NCBI GenBank assembly: GCA_947494675.1 | Contig: CANLVP010000001.1 | Coordinates: 186,001 to 250,000 of the forward strand | Length of the DNA: 64,000 nt | DNA from: an uncultured Paracoccaceae bacterium | GTDB lineage: Bacteria > Pseudomonadota > Alphaproteobacteria > Rhodobacterales > Rhodobacteraceae | Reading direction: 5' to 3' | In this document: positions 26,797-35,437 of the stretch, one piece after another | Position numbering within the stretch: position 1 is the stretch's first letter | Layout of the letters: each line of letters begins with the position of its first letter | Program-made: the position numbers and the translations under genes | The notes under the pieces: model-generated | What the model saw: only the letters and a program-made list of their open reading frames with translations | Database searches by the model: none | Told to the model about the DNA's origin: nothing

Positions 26797-27699
26797 CTAG
26801 ACCACCAAGATCAACATCAGGATCGAACACAGGATCAGCGCCAGCCCCTGCCATTCCCGGCGGCTGATCACCTCGCCAAAGACCAGCCACCCGGCCAAAA
26901 GCGACAGCAGCAACTCCGCCTGCCCCACCGCTTTGACCAGCGCCACGGTCTGCATGGTAAAGGCCACAAACCACCCCAGCGATCCCAACATGGAAAAGAT
27001 GCCCACCAGCCCGGCCACGCGCCAGGCCGATAAAACGCGGCCGATCTCACCCTTTTCGCGCCAGAGCAACCAAACCGCCATAATCGCGGTTTGGAATGCG
27101 GTGACACAGGCCAGCGTCACGATGGCGCGCAAAAACGTATCGCCCGACTCCAACCCGGTTGAGGCCCCGCGATAGGTCACGCCCGACACTGCAAATAGCA
27201 CACCTGACAGCAACCCCAGCCCGGCAGCCTTATTGAAAATCCGGGTGTGCCATGCGCCCGTGGCATCTGGTGGGTCGCTGAGCAACAGGACCCCCGCCAA
27301 ACCGATCACGATCGCGACCAAGGCCCCCAGGGTGACCCCCTCGCCCAGAACGATCAGCCCGACCAAGGCCGCCAGAAGGACTTCGGTCTTCTTGAACGTG
27401 ATTCCCACGGCAAAATTGCGCTGGGTGAAAATCGCCACCACGCACATGGTCGCGATGATCTGGCTGATGCCGCCCACAACCGCATACCCCCAAAAACTTG
27501 CGTCGAAACTGGGCCGCGCTTGGCCTGTCGACTGGGCGTAGATCACGGCAACCACAAAGACCAAAGGCGAGGAATAGATGAACCGCGCGAATGTGGACCC
27601 CGCCGTGGACAAAGTCGCGGTGCGCAGCATCTTTTGCAGCATGAAACGCAGCATCTGCGCACTTGCGGCGGCAAGGCTGACAAAGACCCAGGCCTCCAT
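26797..27699 (-). CDS. DMT-family (EamA) membrane transporter
   Basis: A 300-residue protein with about ten predicted helices in two EamA repeats (for example KKTEVLLAALVGLIVLGEGV and KAVGQAELLLSLLAGWLVFGE). The start ATG 27697-27699 shares one base with the SDR stop (TGATG), so it is coupled. Last gene of the carnitine operon, so it may import or export a related small metabolite (inference). Confidence 0.88.
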   Translation of the reverse strand: MEAWVFVSLAAASAQMLRFMLQKMLRTATLSTAGSTFARFIYSSPLVFVVAVIYAQSTGQARPSFDASFWGYAVVGGISQIIATMCVVAIFTQRNFAVGITFKKTEVLLAALVGLIVLGEGVTLGALVAIVIGLAGVLLLSDPPDATGAWHTRIFNKAAGLGLLSGVLFAVSGVTYRGASTGLESGDTFLRAIVTLACVTAFQTAIMAVWLLWREKGEIGRVLSAWRVAGLVGIFSMLGSLGWFVAFTMQTVALVKAVGQAELLLSLLAGWLVFGEVISRREWQGLALILCSILMLILVV

Positions 27700-28457
27700 C
27701 AGGGTTTCGGGTCCGGGTTTTCGGTATGCCCATCCACGGCAATCACCTGCCCGCTGACCCGCCGCGCGGCGTCCGACCCCAGAAAGACCGCCATATCGGC
27801 GATGTCTTCCGGGGCCACGAAGGTCCGCATCGATGTGCCCGCCGCATAGCCTGCGTAGACCGCATCCCGCGTCATGCCCTTGGCCGCGGCTTCCCGTTGC
27901 AAGACGCCTTCCATGCGCGGCCCTTCCACCGCGCCGGGACAGATCGCATTGGCCCGCACGCCATAAGGGCCCAGTTCCATCGCCGTGGTTTTCATCAACC
28001 CAATGATCCCCCATTTCGCCGCCGCATATGGCGCGCGATTGGGATAGCCGTAAATCCCTGCAGTGGAAGAGGTGTAGATGATCGCGCCACTGCCATGGGC
28101 CTGCATAATGGGGGCCGCATATTTCGTTGCCAGGAACGCGCCTTCAAGGTTCACGGAGACGCAGGCCCGCCAATCTTTCAGAGCGACATCGGCAACACCC
28201 GCCGTCGGCCCCGCGATGCCTGCATTGGCGCAAAGCACATCAAGCCCGCCCCATTGCGTCTTGATATCTTTGAACAAAGCGGCAAAGGCATCTTCATCGC
28301 TCGCATCCGCATGGGTGCGGTTCCATGCCGCCGGACAGGTATCGAGCGCGCCCAAATCCACATCCGTGACCCAGACATCATGGCCTGCCGCGGCAAACCC
28401 TTCGGCCATGGCAAAACCGATCCCTGATCCGCCCGCCGTGACCAGAACCCGGCTCAT
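27699..28457 (-). CDS. Short-chain dehydrogenase/reductase
   Basis: A 252-residue classical SDR. The nucleotide-binding loop is TAGGSGIG (Ala where Gly is usual), with NAGIAG, catalytic Ser in YTSSTAG and YAAAK. Fourth gene of the carnitine operon, with its ATG overlapping the cdhA stop (ATGA). The specific substrate is unknown; a hydroxy or keto compound arising in carnitine or betaine metabolism is a reasonable guess. Confidence 0.9.
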   Translation of the reverse strand: MSRVLVTAGGSGIGFAMAEGFAAAGHDVWVTDVDLGALDTCPAAWNRTHADASDEDAFAALFKDIKTQWGGLDVLCANAGIAGPTAGVADVALKDWRACVSVNLEGAFLATKYAAPIMQAHGSGAIIYTSSTAGIYGYPNRAPYAAAKWGIIGLMKTTAMELGPYGVRANAICPGAVEGPRMEGVLQREAAAKGMTRDAVYAGYAAGTSMRTFVAPEDIADMAVFLGSDAARRVSGQVIAVDGHTENPDPKP

Positions 28458-29911
28458 CTTTTGCCCACCGCCGCGCCAGCGCCTTCAGGCAGGGACAATC
28501 CCGCATGGGCCGTCGCCAGACGCGCCAAAGGCACGGCAACACGGTCATCGGGGACGGATGCTTTGCGGGTCTCAAGACTCACATGGATCAACATATGCTC
28601 CCCTGTCGCGAGCAGCCTATCGCCATCATACATCCAGTGGAACAGGTGCAGCTTTTTTCCCGCTCCTTCAACAACTTGACTATCGATCCTAATGCGGGTG
28701 CCCGCGTGGACCTCATCCAGATGTCGGATATGCGTCTCTGCCGTAAAATAGCTGCCACCGCTGGCGATATAATCCGCATCACATCCCACGAGCGCCATCA
28801 GCTTATCCGTCGCATCGCCAAAAGCCTGCAAATACCGCGCCTCGTTCATGTGGCCGTTGTAGTCCGTCCAATCCAACGGTATCGCCCGCGCCACGGTTGT
28901 CACGGGCGCGGTCAAATCTGCAATATCATCAAGGGTTTCGGGCAGGTTGTTCACCCGGCGGTCCTGTGCATTCAAAAGTTTGCCTGCCCCCCAATCCTGC
29001 GCCTTCAGACCGCATAAGATCGTCACCAGATTGTTGTCACGCACTCGCTCAAGTTCACGGATTGTGTGCATTCCCGATTGCGCGTCTGACTGATCCGCAA
29101 TCGCGTCAATCAGCTCATCGGTTAGCTCCGGCACGTCCATCAGTTTCGTCCACGGCCATTCAAGTGCGGGCCCAAACTGCGCCATAAAGTGCCGCATCCC
29201 CGCTTCGCCGCCGGCCACGCGGTAGGTTTCAAACAAGCCCATCTGCGCCCAGCGCAGGCCAAAGCCATAGCGGATCGCGTCGTCAATCTCTTCCGTGGTC
29301 GCGATGCCATCCTTGATCAGCCACAGCGCCTCGCGCCAGACCGCCTCAAGGAAGCGATCCGCGATATGGGCGTCAATCTCGGCCCGGACGCGCAAGGGGT
29401 GCATCCCCAGACCAGTCAGAATATCAGCGGCCTTATCCACCATGTCGGGCGGGTTCTTGTCCGTCGCCACAAGCTCCACCAATGGCAACAGATAGACCGG
29501 GTTGAACGGATGCGTGACCATGATCTGGTTAGGGCGCGTCGCGCAATCCTGCAACTCACTGGGTTTAAAGCCAGAGGTCGACGACCCGATCACCGCCCCC
29601 GGATCACAGGCCGCCTGCAAGGCCTGATAGACTTTGCGCTTGAGCTCCAACCGCTCTGGCACGCTTTCCTGAATCCAGGCCGCACCTTCCACAGCCTCAG
29701 ACATCGTCTCGTGAAACGTCAGCGCCCCCTCGGCAGGCAAGTCAACGTCCGACAAACCCGGCAGGGACCGTCGGGCGTTGTCCAAAACCTCACCAATCTT
29801 GCGCTGCGCCTCAGGATCAGGGTCAAACACCCGTACATCCCAGCCCATCAACAGGAACCGCGCGGCCCAACCACCGCCAATCACGCCACCGCCGATAATT
29901 GCTGCTATCAT
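28454..29911 (-). CDS. cdhA: L-carnitine 3-dehydrogenase fused to betainyl-CoA thioesterase
   Basis: A 485-residue bifunctional enzyme. Residues 1-~320 are a 3-hydroxyacyl-CoA-dehydrogenase-like domain, with Rossmann motif GGGVIGGGWA, HPFNPVYLLPLVE (134-146), and SSTSGFKPSEL. It oxidises carnitine to 3-dehydrocarnitine with NAD+. Residues ~335-470 are a hotdog thioesterase with LDWTDYNGHMNEARY (347-361), fitting the betainyl-CoA thioesterase found fused to CdhA in many alphaproteobacteria. The two activities bracket the cleavage enzyme encoded upstream. ATGA overlaps on both sides show tight coupling. Confidence 0.92.
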   Translation of the reverse strand: MIAAIIGGGVIGGGWAARFLLMGWDVRVFDPDPEAQRKIGEVLDNARRSLPGLSDVDLPAEGALTFHETMSEAVEGAAWIQESVPERLELKRKVYQALQAACDPGAVIGSSTSGFKPSELQDCATRPNQIMVTHPFNPVYLLPLVELVATDKNPPDMVDKAADILTGLGMHPLRVRAEIDAHIADRFLEAVWREALWLIKDGIATTEEIDDAIRYGFGLRWAQMGLFETYRVAGGEAGMRHFMAQFGPALEWPWTKLMDVPELTDELIDAIADQSDAQSGMHTIRELERVRDNNLVTILCGLKAQDWGAGKLLNAQDRRVNNLPETLDDIADLTAPVTTVARAIPLDWTDYNGHMNEARYLQAFGDATDKLMALVGCDADYIASGGSYFTAETHIRHLDEVHAGTRIRIDSQVVEGAGKKLHLFHWMYDGDRLLATGEHMLIHVSLETRKASVPDDRVAVPLARLATAHAGLSLPEGAGAAVGKR

Positions 29912-30450
29912 CCTTGCACCTCAACCAAACGCGTCAAGTCATACCCATTGAAATCAAGCACTTCACGGGCGGCTTTCAACCGATCCTCCGGGATCTCCGG
30001 CTCTCTGTTCAAGATCCAACCCGAGCGTCCATTCGGCGCACCAACCACGGCCGTGCGATAGCTTTCGTCGGTCCACAGCACCCAGTAGTCCGCGGCGCCA
30101 AAAGGCACGCTGGGGAAGGACACTTCCAACCGTCCCGGTCCCACGATTTCTGCCGTGCCCTCGATCACAGACCGCACCGCGCCATCCGCACCACGACAAG
30201 TGTTGCGCACCGAAATCCGCCCATCGGGCAAGGCCCCATATTCCGCCGTCACCCCCCGGCACCCGGCCTCAAACGGGACGGGGTAGCGCGCCACCTCGTA
30301 CCATGTGCCCAGATACTTCGCCGGTTCAAACAAGGCCTTAGAGGCGATTGGCACATCCGTATCGCGATAGACCTCAAACAAGCCACCAACCTCTTCACCC
30401 GGCTCCGCCCCGCAGGCCGCCAGCAACATCAGCGCGGCAAGCCGCTTCAT
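29908..30450 (-). CDS. Lipocalin-family lipoprotein (Blc-like)
   Basis: A 180-residue protein with a lipobox-type signal (LMLLAAC, Cys13), so probably lipid-anchored in the envelope. The lipocalin signature is [11 protein letters not shown], and the late conserved Arg/Trp segments are [12 protein letters not shown]. Blc-type lipocalins bind fatty acids or lysophospholipids. It sits between cdhC and cdhA with four-base overlaps on both sides, so it is co-translated with carnitine degradation. A role in handling acyl chains from acylcarnitines or membrane lipids is speculative. Confidence 0.9.
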   Translation of the reverse strand: MKRLAALMLLAACGAEPGEEVGGLFEVYRDTDVPIASKALFEPAKYLGTWYEVARYPVPFEAGCRGVTAEYGALPDGRISVRNTCRGADGAVRSVIEGTAEIVGPGRLEVSFPSVPFGAADYWVLWTDESYRTAVVGAPNGRSGWILNREPEIPEDRLKAAREVLDFNGYDLTRLVEVQG

Positions 30451-31355
30451 TGCGGGGCCTGCTTGGTCAGACCCAGCTTTTTGCGCACTTCATCGGGGCC
30501 AATCACCCGCGCCCCAAGGTTTTCGATGATGCCCACCGCACGCTCCACCAGTTGCGCATTGGTCGCCAGCACGCCCTTGTCCAGCATCAGGTTATCTTCC
30601 AACCCGACGCGCACATTGCCCCCCGCCAGAACCGAGGCCGCGACATAGGGCATCTGACTGCGCCCCAGCCCAAAGGCGCTGAATGTCCAGTCATCGGGGA
30701 CGTTGTTCACCATTGCCATGAAGGTGTTCAGATCATCCGGCGCGCCCCACGGCACCCCCATACACAGCTGCACCAGCGCACCGGGCTCCAGCACGCCGTC
30801 TTTCACCAGCTGCTTGGCATACCACAAATGCCCAGTATCAAAGGCCTCAATCTCGGGCTTCACCCCAAGTTCCGTCATCATCCGCCCCATCGCCGTCAGC
30901 ATGCCGGGCGTATTGGTCATCACGTAATCGGCTTCGGCGAAATTCATCGTGCCGCAATCCAGCGTGCAAATCTCGGGCCGACATTCTGCCACATGGGCCA
31001 CCCGTTCGGTCGCCCCCACCATATCGGTGCCCGCCACCGTGGGCAGCGGCGTCTCAACCCCGCCAAAGACCATGTCCCCGCCCATGCCTGCGGTCAGGTT
31101 CAAGACCACATCCACCTCGGCCGCACGAATGCGCTCCGTCACCTCACGATAAAGTTCCAACCGGCGCGAAGGCGCACCGCTTTCAGGGTCGCGCACATGG
31201 CAATGCACAACCGCCGCGCCCGCCTTGGCCGCATCAATCGCGCTTTCGGCAATCTGCTGCGGGCTGCGCGGCACATGCGGGCTGCGATCCTGCGTGCTGC
31301 CCGACCCGGTCACGGCACAGGTCACAAAGACCTCTCTATTCATTTGCAACGGCAT
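30447..31355 (-). CDS. cdhC: 3-dehydrocarnitine:acetyl-CoA trimethylamine transferase (BKACE, DUF849)
   Basis: A 302-residue beta-keto-acid cleavage enzyme. It condenses 3-dehydrocarnitine with acetyl-CoA, giving acetoacetate and betainyl-CoA. The start ATG 31353-31355 is supported by AGAGGG six bases upstream; a 29-residue upstream extension lacks a site. BKACE features seen are [19 protein letters not shown] (zinc His pair), the EAFDTGHLW region and [11 protein letters not shown]. The assignment to the carnitine branch rests on the neighbouring cdhA fusion. First gene of the five-gene operon. Confidence 0.92.
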   Translation of the reverse strand: MPLQMNREVFVTCAVTGSGSTQDRSPHVPRSPQQIAESAIDAAKAGAAVVHCHVRDPESGAPSRRLELYREVTERIRAAEVDVVLNLTAGMGGDMVFGGVETPLPTVAGTDMVGATERVAHVAECRPEICTLDCGTMNFAEADYVMTNTPGMLTAMGRMMTELGVKPEIEAFDTGHLWYAKQLVKDGVLEPGALVQLCMGVPWGAPDDLNTFMAMVNNVPDDWTFSAFGLGRSQMPYVAASVLAGGNVRVGLEDNLMLDKGVLATNAQLVERAVGIIENLGARVIGPDEVRKKLGLTKQAPQ

Positions 31356-31369
31356 TTGGACCCTCTCTG

Positions 31370-31440
31370 TTTTGCGCGACGTTGTGTGATTCTGTGCCCC
31401 AAGACAAGCCACGTTGACAGGCACGCAACTTTTGCGCGAC
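31370..31440. promoter_or_regulatory. Divergent control region with an 11-bp direct repeat
   Basis: TTTTGCGCGAC occurs exactly at 31370-31380 and 31430-31440, 60 bases apart. One copy lies just upstream of the cdhC ribosome site and the other just upstream of the leader peptide of the rightward unit. A TTGACA at 31414-31419 could be a -35 for the rightward unit, but no good -10 is seen. The spacing and position suggest a binding site for a regulator shared by the two divergent units (inference). Confidence 0.5.
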
Positions 31441-31448
31441 AAGGGCCC

Positions 31449-31499
31449 ATGACATCAGCAATGCACATCGCGACCCGTTACTTTACCCGGCCTCATTAG
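31449..31499 (+). CDS. 16-residue leader peptide upstream of a GNAT acetyltransferase
   Basis: ATG 31449 to TAG 31497-31499 encodes [16 protein letters not shown]. An AAGGG five bases upstream of the first ATG is a proper ribosome site. The stop codon touches the first of three complementary GC-rich segments leading to a terminator. Codons are rich in His, Arg, Tyr, Phe and Pro. It is too short for ordinary gene calling; I read it as a regulatory uORF. The HI...R...H spacing distantly recalls the SpeFL polyamine/ornithine leader peptides of enterobacteria, but I cannot align them. Confidence 0.6.
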   Translation: MTSAMHIATRYFTRPH

Positions 31500-31554
31500 G
31501 CGGCGGGTGTTGATGATATTGACGTGACCCAAGCCGCCGCAAGGCGGCTTTTTT
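31499..31554 (+). terminator. Candidate attenuator: intrinsic terminator with competing upstream segment
   Basis: The terminator stem is AAGCCGCC (31531-31538), loop GCAA, GGCGGCTT (31543-31550), running into T31549-31554. Upstream, GGCGGC at 31499-31504 can pair with the same GCCGCC and prevent the terminator. A further hairpin (ACCCG..GCC with GGC..CGGGT, about 31484-31508) could in turn hide that segment. This 1:2 / 2:3 layout directly after a leader peptide is the classical attenuator design. Confidence 0.7.
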
Positions 31555-31591
31555 GTTGGGCGGTCTTGTGGCCCAACCCAAGGACAAACCG

Positions 31592-32050
31592 ATGACGACG
31601 ATCACCCCCGCCCGCCCCGCTGACCTGCCAGAGATTTTGCGCATGGTCCGCGCCCTCTCTGCCTTCCACGGCGACACCGCCAAGGTCACATTGGAACAAT
31701 TGCAAAGCTTCTTCTTCGATACAGGCGCGCCCGCCTCGGCCCTTTTGGCATGGGACGGCGACACCGTGATCGGCTACGCCGGGCTCTTGCCGCATCTGCG
31801 CCTGCACTCGGGTGGCAAGACACTCGACGTGCAACACCTCTACATCGTGGAAACCCACCGCGGCCGCGGTGTGGGCCGGGCGCTGATCGCCGCCGCGAGG
31901 GAACTGGCCGATAAGACTGGCTGTTTTCGCCTGACCATCGGCACCGACCCCGACAACACTGCCGCCCAAGCCGCCTACCGCGCCATGGGCTGGGATGATA
32001 TCACCGGTGCCGGTCCCCGCTTCCAGATGCTGCTGGCAGAGACGCCCTGA
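31592..32050 (+). CDS. GNAT N-acetyltransferase, possibly diamine/polyamine type
   Basis: A 152-residue GNAT. The ATG at 31592 has AAGGA nine bases upstream. The acetyl-CoA motif A is VETHRGRGVGRALI. The N-terminal part (DLPEILRMVRALSAFHGD ... LEQLQSFFFD) resembles the spermidine/spermine acetyltransferase-like subgroup more than ribosomal-protein acetyltransferases; this is by eye only. It follows the leader peptide and attenuator, and is divergent from the carnitine operon. Confidence 0.85.
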   Translation: MTTITPARPADLPEILRMVRALSAFHGDTAKVTLEQLQSFFFDTGAPASALLAWDGDTVIGYAGLLPHLRLHSGGKTLDVQHLYIVETHRGRGVGRALIAAARELADKTGCFRLTIGTDPDNTAAQAAYRAMGWDDITGAGPRFQMLLAETP

Positions 32051-32067
32051 CGGAGGCACTGCCATGG

Positions 32068-32104
32068 TTTTCTTTGGAATAAAAATATCTCCGCCGGAGG
32101 CTCC
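32068..32104. repeat. Copy B of the dispersed 3'-end element
   Basis: Starts TTTTCTTTGGAATAAAAATA and ends with the small dyad CTCCG-C-CGGAG plus GCTCC. It lies 17 bases after the GNAT stop and converges on the leftward aldo/keto reductase gene. On the minus strand the dyad is followed by ATATTTTTATT, as in a weak intrinsic terminator. Confidence 0.7.
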
Positions 32105-32190
32105 ACCCCATCCACGCGCACCTTCGTTGTGTCAAAAGGGCGGAGCCTTCCGACCAAAACCAAAATGTCGTGCGCCGTCAGGCGCGCAAT

Positions 32191-33234
32191 TTAATAGGGC
32201 ATCGGGTTGGCGCGGTGTGCGGCGGTAATATCACTTAGAATCGCATCAGACAGGACCAGATCATCCCCCACCAGCAGATGCGCCAATTGCGCTTGGGTGG
32301 TGGTCCCAAAAATCGCGGAGATCGGGAAAGGCCGCGTGCGCTGCCAGGCCATCGCCATATGCGCGGGGTCCAGCCCGTGCTTTTGCGCGATATCCACATA
32401 GACCTGCGTCACCGGCAAGGTGCGCGGTGTCATCCGCCCCCCCAGTTCCGGCCCGATTGACATGCGGCTGCCCTCGGGCACCGCACCGCCCTGATATTTG
32501 CCCGTCAGCAACCCACAGGCCAAAGGCGAAAACGACAAAAGCGTGATGTCTTCGTTCACCGCCATCTCCGCCATATCGGTGTCATAAAGCCGGCACAGCA
32601 GCGAATATTCGTTCTGGACAGAGGCCATGCGCGGCAGCCCCATCTCCTCGGCGATCCGGCACCATTGCGTCATGCCCCAAGCGGATTCGTTGGACATACC
32701 GATGGCGCGAATCTTGCCTGCCTTCACCGCATCGCCCAGCGCACCCAGCACCTCGGCCATGTGATCCATCGTCTCAGCCCGGTTTTGCTTGCTTGGGTCA
32801 TAGGTCCAATTCTGCCGGAACATGTAAGACCCGCGCATCGGCCAATGCATCTGGTAAAGGTCTATGTAGTCGGTCTTGAGCTTTTTGAGCGAGAAATCAA
32901 TCGCTTCGGGGATGACCTTACCGTCATACCCGGCCCCGCCACGCACCCAACCGGGATTGTCGCCGCTGACCTTTGTGGCGATCACCACCTCGTCCCGCCG
33001 CCCGGTCTTTTCCAGCCACTCGCCAATCACCCGCTCGGAGTTACCCGCCGTCTCGGCGCTCACCGGGTTCACGGGATACATCTCTGCGGTGTCCAGAAAG
33101 TTGATCCCGGCCTCCAGCGCCATATCAATCTGGGCATGGGCATCATCCTGGCCGGTCTGATTGCCAAAGGTCATCGTGCCAAGGCACCAGTCAGAGACCT
33201 GAATGTCTGTGCGGCCAAGGGGGATCATTTTCAT
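32191..33234 (-). CDS. Aldo/keto reductase (Tas-like)
   Basis: A 347-residue NADPH-dependent aldo/keto reductase. The catalytic tetrad region is visible: FLDTAEMYP (Asp, Tyr), Lys in VVIATKVSG, His in YQMHWPM. The insertion with YMFRQNWTYDPSKQ and the C-terminal FPISAIFGTTT match the Tas-like subgroup. Substrate unknown. Monocistronic, ending at repeat copy B. Confidence 0.93.
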   Translation of the reverse strand: MKMIPLGRTDIQVSDWCLGTMTFGNQTGQDDAHAQIDMALEAGINFLDTAEMYPVNPVSAETAGNSERVIGEWLEKTGRRDEVVIATKVSGDNPGWVRGGAGYDGKVIPEAIDFSLKKLKTDYIDLYQMHWPMRGSYMFRQNWTYDPSKQNRAETMDHMAEVLGALGDAVKAGKIRAIGMSNESAWGMTQWCRIAEEMGLPRMASVQNEYSLLCRLYDTDMAEMAVNEDITLLSFSPLACGLLTGKYQGGAVPEGSRMSIGPELGGRMTPRTLPVTQVYVDIAQKHGLDPAHMAMAWQRTRPFPISAIFGTTTQAQLAHLLVGDDLVLSDAILSDITAAHRANPMPY

Positions 33235-33299
33235 CTGCGCGGGTCCTCATTTGCTGAAACGCAGACACTAATCCTTGCCCAGGCCATGACAAGGGCACA

Positions 33300-33692
33300 A
33301 TGCACTCCCATATCGGCACCATGACCAAACCGCCCGAAAACGTCCATGACCGCCTGAACAAAGAGCTCTACCGCTACTATTTCGGCGGTTGGAAATTGTG
33401 GCTTGCCGTCTTGGCGGTGCTCTTGTTTTTGGGCTGGTCGCTCTTCCCGCAGCCGCTGACGGTGACCTACCAAACCGGCGTGGTCACTGGCGTCACGACC
33501 CTGCAAGGCGAAGGCGGTCCAATCATCCGCATCGGCGTCCAGACCGGCGACATTCGGGTTGAGGCTGGCACACGAGCACAATTTGTTGCGCCCGCCAACG
33601 GCGAGACCATCTGCCTGCGCCGCACCATTGGCGATTGGACCGGCATGGAAGCGTTTGGCTTGGCCCCTATGCGCCACTGCGACGCTCCCTGA
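33300..33692 (+). CDS. Small single-pass membrane protein, member 1 of a tandem pair
   Basis: A 130-residue protein of unknown function. The ATG at 33300 has AAGGG five bases upstream; ATG 33321 is an alternative. Residues 1-30 are cytoplasmic, with a TM helix at ~32-50 (WLAVLAVLLFLGWSLFP). A ~75-residue periplasmic domain follows, with GVVTGVTTLQG, a Cys near ETICLRR and the ending IGDWTGMEAFGLAPMRHC. The C-terminal pattern C-(x)n-IGxWxGxxxxxxxP..HC recurs in the next gene. Confidence 0.75.
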   Translation: MHSHIGTMTKPPENVHDRLNKELYRYYFGGWKLWLAVLAVLLFLGWSLFPQPLTVTYQTGVVTGVTTLQGEGGPIIRIGVQTGDIRVEAGTRAQFVAPANGETICLRRTIGDWTGMEAFGLAPMRHCDAP

Positions 33693-33748
33693 CTGCCGAA
33701 TTTCAGCACTGTCACATCAAGTATACATTTGGTCGCTACATCGTCCGC

Positions 33749-34102
33749 ATGAGCCTGATAACCCACGACCCATACAACCACCTGCCCCGCCCGCAACTGT
33801 CCGTAGGGTCGCTGCGGATCAGCACCCTGTCCCCAGTCCTGATTGCCTTGACTGTCGGCACACTGGCGATCCTGCCCGAGCCGACAACACCCACCAATGT
33901 GCTGGGCGTCGTGGCCACAGTGACAGACGGCACCGACGTCACTGTGCGCGTCACCGGTCGCAGCGAAACCGCCAACATCGCCACTGACATCACCCCGCCC
34001 CGCATCGGCCAATTCATCTGCCTGCAGGCCGACATCGGCCTGTGGAGCGGGCGGGCCAGCTACGCGCCCACAGAATTGCACCACTGCGCAAATAGCCCCT
34101 AG
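33749..34102 (+). CDS. Small single-pass membrane protein, member 2 of a tandem pair
   Basis: A 117-residue protein, taken from ATG 33749 because the upstream frame overlaps member 1. The TM helix is about residues 28-45 (STLSPVLIALTVGTLAIL), followed by a domain with NVLGVVATVTDG and the ending FICLQADIGLWSGRASYAP..HHC. The domain order and the last ~30 residues match the preceding gene (IGxWxG, HC). It looks like a diverged duplicate; function unknown. Confidence 0.7.
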   Translation: MSLITHDPYNHLPRPQLSVGSLRISTLSPVLIALTVGTLAILPEPTTPTNVLGVVATVTDGTDVTVRVTGRSETANIATDITPPRIGQFICLQADIGLWSGRASYAPTELHHCANSP

Positions 34103-34134
34103 CAACATCGCGCAGAGGGGCGCATGAATACCCC

Positions 34135-35370
34135 ATGCGCATGTTCATTTCCTTCGCAGCCCTTTTCCTGTCCGCGGGCCTTTTGCAGTTCTCCTCGGGC
34201 GGCGTCGGTCCCCTGGATGCGCTGACCGGGCTTGGGCTGGGCTTTACCACCGAACAGGTCGGCTTTCTGGGCTCTGCGCATTTCTTTGGCTTTTTCATCG
34301 GCTGCTGGTGGGTGCCGCGCCTGATGGGCACCGTCGGGCACAGTCGCGCCTATGCGATCTGCACCGCCATGGGCGCCATCGGGTTGGCGGCCCATGTAGT
34401 CCTCAGCGGGCCCTATTGGTGGGCGCTCTTCCGGGTGCTTTCGGGCATCTGCATCGCGGGCTGCTATACGGTGATCGAGGCGTGGTTGCAGGCCAAGGTC
34501 ACCAATGAGACCCGTGGCCGTGCCATGGGCAGCTACCGGGTTGTCGACATCACCTCGAGCCTGATCGCGCAATTCATGATCGGCTTTCTGGCGATGCTGG
34601 AAACCGCCGTTGCCTATAACCTGCTGACCATTATCTGCTGCGCCTCGCTTTTGCCGCTGGCCCTGACCCGTGCCACGCAGCCGACCACCCCGGCGGCAAC
34701 CCGGTTGCGACCCGGTCTGGGCTGGTCCATCTCGCCACTCGCAGTGGCGGGCGTGCTTGTCGCCGCCCTATCCAGCGCATCATTCCGCATGGTCGGCCCG
34801 ATCTACGGGCAAGAGGTGGGACTGGCCGCCAGCCAGATCGGTTATTTCCTCGCGGCCTTTGTCGCAGGCGGCGCCGTGGCGCAATGGCCTGCGGGCTGGC
34901 TCGCGGACCGCTATGACCGGCGCTATGTGCTGATCGGCCTCTCTGTCGCTTCCGCCCTCTCCAGCATTGTTACCATCGCGCTGGCCACCACCGGCACAGC
35001 GGGCGTCATGATCTCTGCTGCGATCTTTGGCTTTACGTCCTTCCCGATCTATTCGGTCAGCGCCGCCCACGCCCATGACCACGCCACCGGCGACCAGCGG
35101 GTCGAACTGTCTGCGGCACTGATGTTCTTTTACGCCGTCGGTGCCATTGCCGCCCCCTATACTGCATCGGTGCTGATCGGAGCCTTTGGCCCTGCCTCGC
35201 TTTTCGTGCTCTTGGCCGCCGCGCACCTTTTGCTGGTGGTGTGGAGCCTTCTGCGCATGCGCGTCCGCGCGGCACCCTCCGACCGCACGCGTTACGTCTA
35301 TGCCCCGCGCACCTCCTTTGGGATCGGGCGGCTCTTGGGGAAAAGCCGGACAAACACCGACAAAGACTAA
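34135..35370 (+). CDS. MFS transporter (YcaD-like)
   Basis: A 411-residue protein with about 12 helices in two halves. It has the MFS loop motif GWLADRYDRRYVL after helix 8 and VIEAWLQAKVTNETRGRAMGSYR after helix 4, typical of YcaD-type efflux carriers. The start ATG is 34135, although the second Met (34141) is possible. It lies 32 bases after the second small membrane protein, so co-transcription is possible. Substrate unknown. Confidence 0.9.
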   Translation: MRMFISFAALFLSAGLLQFSSGGVGPLDALTGLGLGFTTEQVGFLGSAHFFGFFIGCWWVPRLMGTVGHSRAYAICTAMGAIGLAAHVVLSGPYWWALFRVLSGICIAGCYTVIEAWLQAKVTNETRGRAMGSYRVVDITSSLIAQFMIGFLAMLETAVAYNLLTIICCASLLPLALTRATQPTTPAATRLRPGLGWSISPLAVAGVLVAALSSASFRMVGPIYGQEVGLAASQIGYFLAAFVAGGAVAQWPAGWLADRYDRRYVLIGLSVASALSSIVTIALATTGTAGVMISAAIFGFTSFPIYSVSAAHAHDHATGDQRVELSAALMFFYAVGAIAAPYTASVLIGAFGPASLFVLLAAAHLLLVVWSLLRMRVRAAPSDRTRYVYAPRTSFGIGRLLGKSRTNTDKD

Positions 35371-35437
35371 CGCGCATGCAGCACTGGCATCCGCCCCGCC
35401 ATAGGGCTAAAACCGCGCCAAGTTCAAAGGACAATAC

